Shown here in pieces: positions 63,101-64,000 of a DNA stretch of 64,000 bases; position 1 is the first letter of the stretch; every line of letters starts with the position of its first letter. The translations under genes were made by a program, and so were the position numbers. Source of the stretch: Stictocephala bisonia (Eukaryota; Arthropoda; Insecta; Hemiptera; Membracidae); the NCBI GenBank assembly GCA_035578905.1, contig JAQJVL010000803.1:186001-250000 (forward strand), read 5' to 3'. The notes under the pieces are model-generated. The model saw only the letters and a list, made by a program, of their open reading frames with translations, made no database searches and was not told the origin of the DNA.

Positions 63101-64000
63101 ATGCTTCTGTATTATGTATTCTATTTCATAAAACAGAATATGGCAGAATAAAAGTGTTCTGCCATATTCAACTGTTTGCTTTTCTGAAACTTCATCTTGA
63201 TATTTATTATTTTATTTGTTGCACAGTAATTTTACTACACGATACTTTTAGATCTCATAATTGCTACGATACTATATTACATATAATATTTTGTGACTAA
63301 CATTTCCGCTACCAAAACACAAAGTAAGTTGAATGTCCGTTTAATGGCAGTCCTTGTTTACAACGAGAACACCATATTGTGGCATAACAACACACAATTG
63401 AGCAGTTTGGTTTTGTCGACAAAGTATAACTTTTGTTTAAATTTGAGGTGTTCCAGAGTTTTAACACTGTAATATGTTTTATTTAAGTTTTCTAATATTA
63501 GAATACCAGTGTTTAAATGTTATCAGTTTTCAAAAGAAGTTTTTAAAACTCCTTGGGGATAGTTGACTTATGTTGATAATAAAAACTCCCGACAGATATG
63601 TTAATAATATGTGCAAGAAGAATTTGTTATTGAGCAATTTGTATAGTATTATTATTAACAAATTTTAGTTTTATCTATAAATCAAACACGTTTATTTTAT
63701 CTATAAAATAAACATTACACAATTTTCTTCGTTTTTCCCTCACAGAATCAAAAGAGTTGTTATTAGAATAGATATTTTCACATTACACTCTATACATTTA
63801 AAATACAAACACAGTTTTATTACACTAACACTGTCATGTAACTTTTTATGTAAACACTCGTAACCCAACACAGATATATATTGCGTGGTATTTTCTACTC
63901 CACTTAAAATAAAGGTTCATTGATTGTACTCATTCATGTGTTTACTTTCTCCCATATGCATAAGCATAGAGAAAGTATTGTGATAATCCAAAAACATTTT

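Larger units (their letters stand above)
53212..64000 (+). other. nompC: nompC intron 4, 5' part (at least 10.8 kb)
   Basis: Donor GTGAGT; no acceptor with a matching ankyrin exon was found before the window ends. Besides the listed elements, I see nothing in about 54020-55600, 56630-58100 and 60180-64000. These are AT-rich, with short GC-richer patches near 54560-54680 and 57880-58000. Bases 60671-61042 hold a 123-codon open frame with no recognisable domain. Confidence 0.8.

Noticed and set aside
53212..64000. Search for the next NOMPC exon (GKIPLLLA-like)
   Set aside because: No acceptor followed by a matching ankyrin frame was seen; GC-rich patches near 55600, 58150 and 59450 belong to a LINE junction and to transposon arms.

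Overview
The window is eukaryotic, almost certainly from an insect. It lies inside one gene: the N-terminal ankyrin part of the mechanotransduction channel NOMPC (TRPN family), on the + strand. Four small exons are recognisable (1-65, 12297-12398, 50782-50883, 53095-53211). Joined, they read in one frame, and they match the start of the ankyrin array of insect NOMPC as I know it from the family (TGMTPLMYA, DNYNALHIA, QTAVHLVASRQTGTAT, LLAAAG). All junctions are GT-AG and phase 0, and exons 2-4 each carry about one ankyrin repeat. Only 386 bases are coding. The rest is intron: 12.2 kb, 38.4 kb, 2.2 kb and at least 10.8 kb. The start of the gene and most of its ankyrin repeats and membrane channel lie outside the window. 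Insect identity rests on the NOMPC match, a degenerate (CCTAA)n tract (the arthropod telomere motif) and the transposon types. The large introns suggest a large genome. A hemipteran is my guess, not a demonstrated assignment. Layout. Intron 1 holds a dispersed 328-bp repeat, a GC-hairpin repeat, a foldback element with repeated CTGAGCGAAG motifs, a SINE carrying about 415 bp of (CT)n, a 399-bp MITE, a decayed Penelope-like retroelement with a readable GIY-YIG domain, and a second SINE in reverse. Intron 2 starts with the inverted partner of the 328-bp repeat. It continues with minisatellites of 27, 45, 68, 74, 38, 33 and 34 bp, more SINEs, a foldback palindrome inserted in a SINE, decayed LINEs, a tandem array of hAT-like elements with a LINE nested in one, the telomere-like tract, and a GC-rich island with clustered bZIP sites. 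The 34-bp array is 3.4 kb long and has higher-order structure. Intron 3 is quiet apart from a tRNA-like sequence. Intron 4 holds another hAT-like copy, a LINE fragment, a 1.4-kb element with about 266-bp inverted ends, and a 50-bp minisatellite. There is no operon, prokaryotic system, CRISPR array or intact transposon gene. Every reverse-transcriptase fragment has frameshifts, stops or truncation. The most interesting signals concern how such a gene is processed: a tandem array carrying about 100 near-copies of a 5' splice-site core, a candidate recursive splice point near the middle of the 38-kb intron, and inverted repeats on both sides of exon 2.
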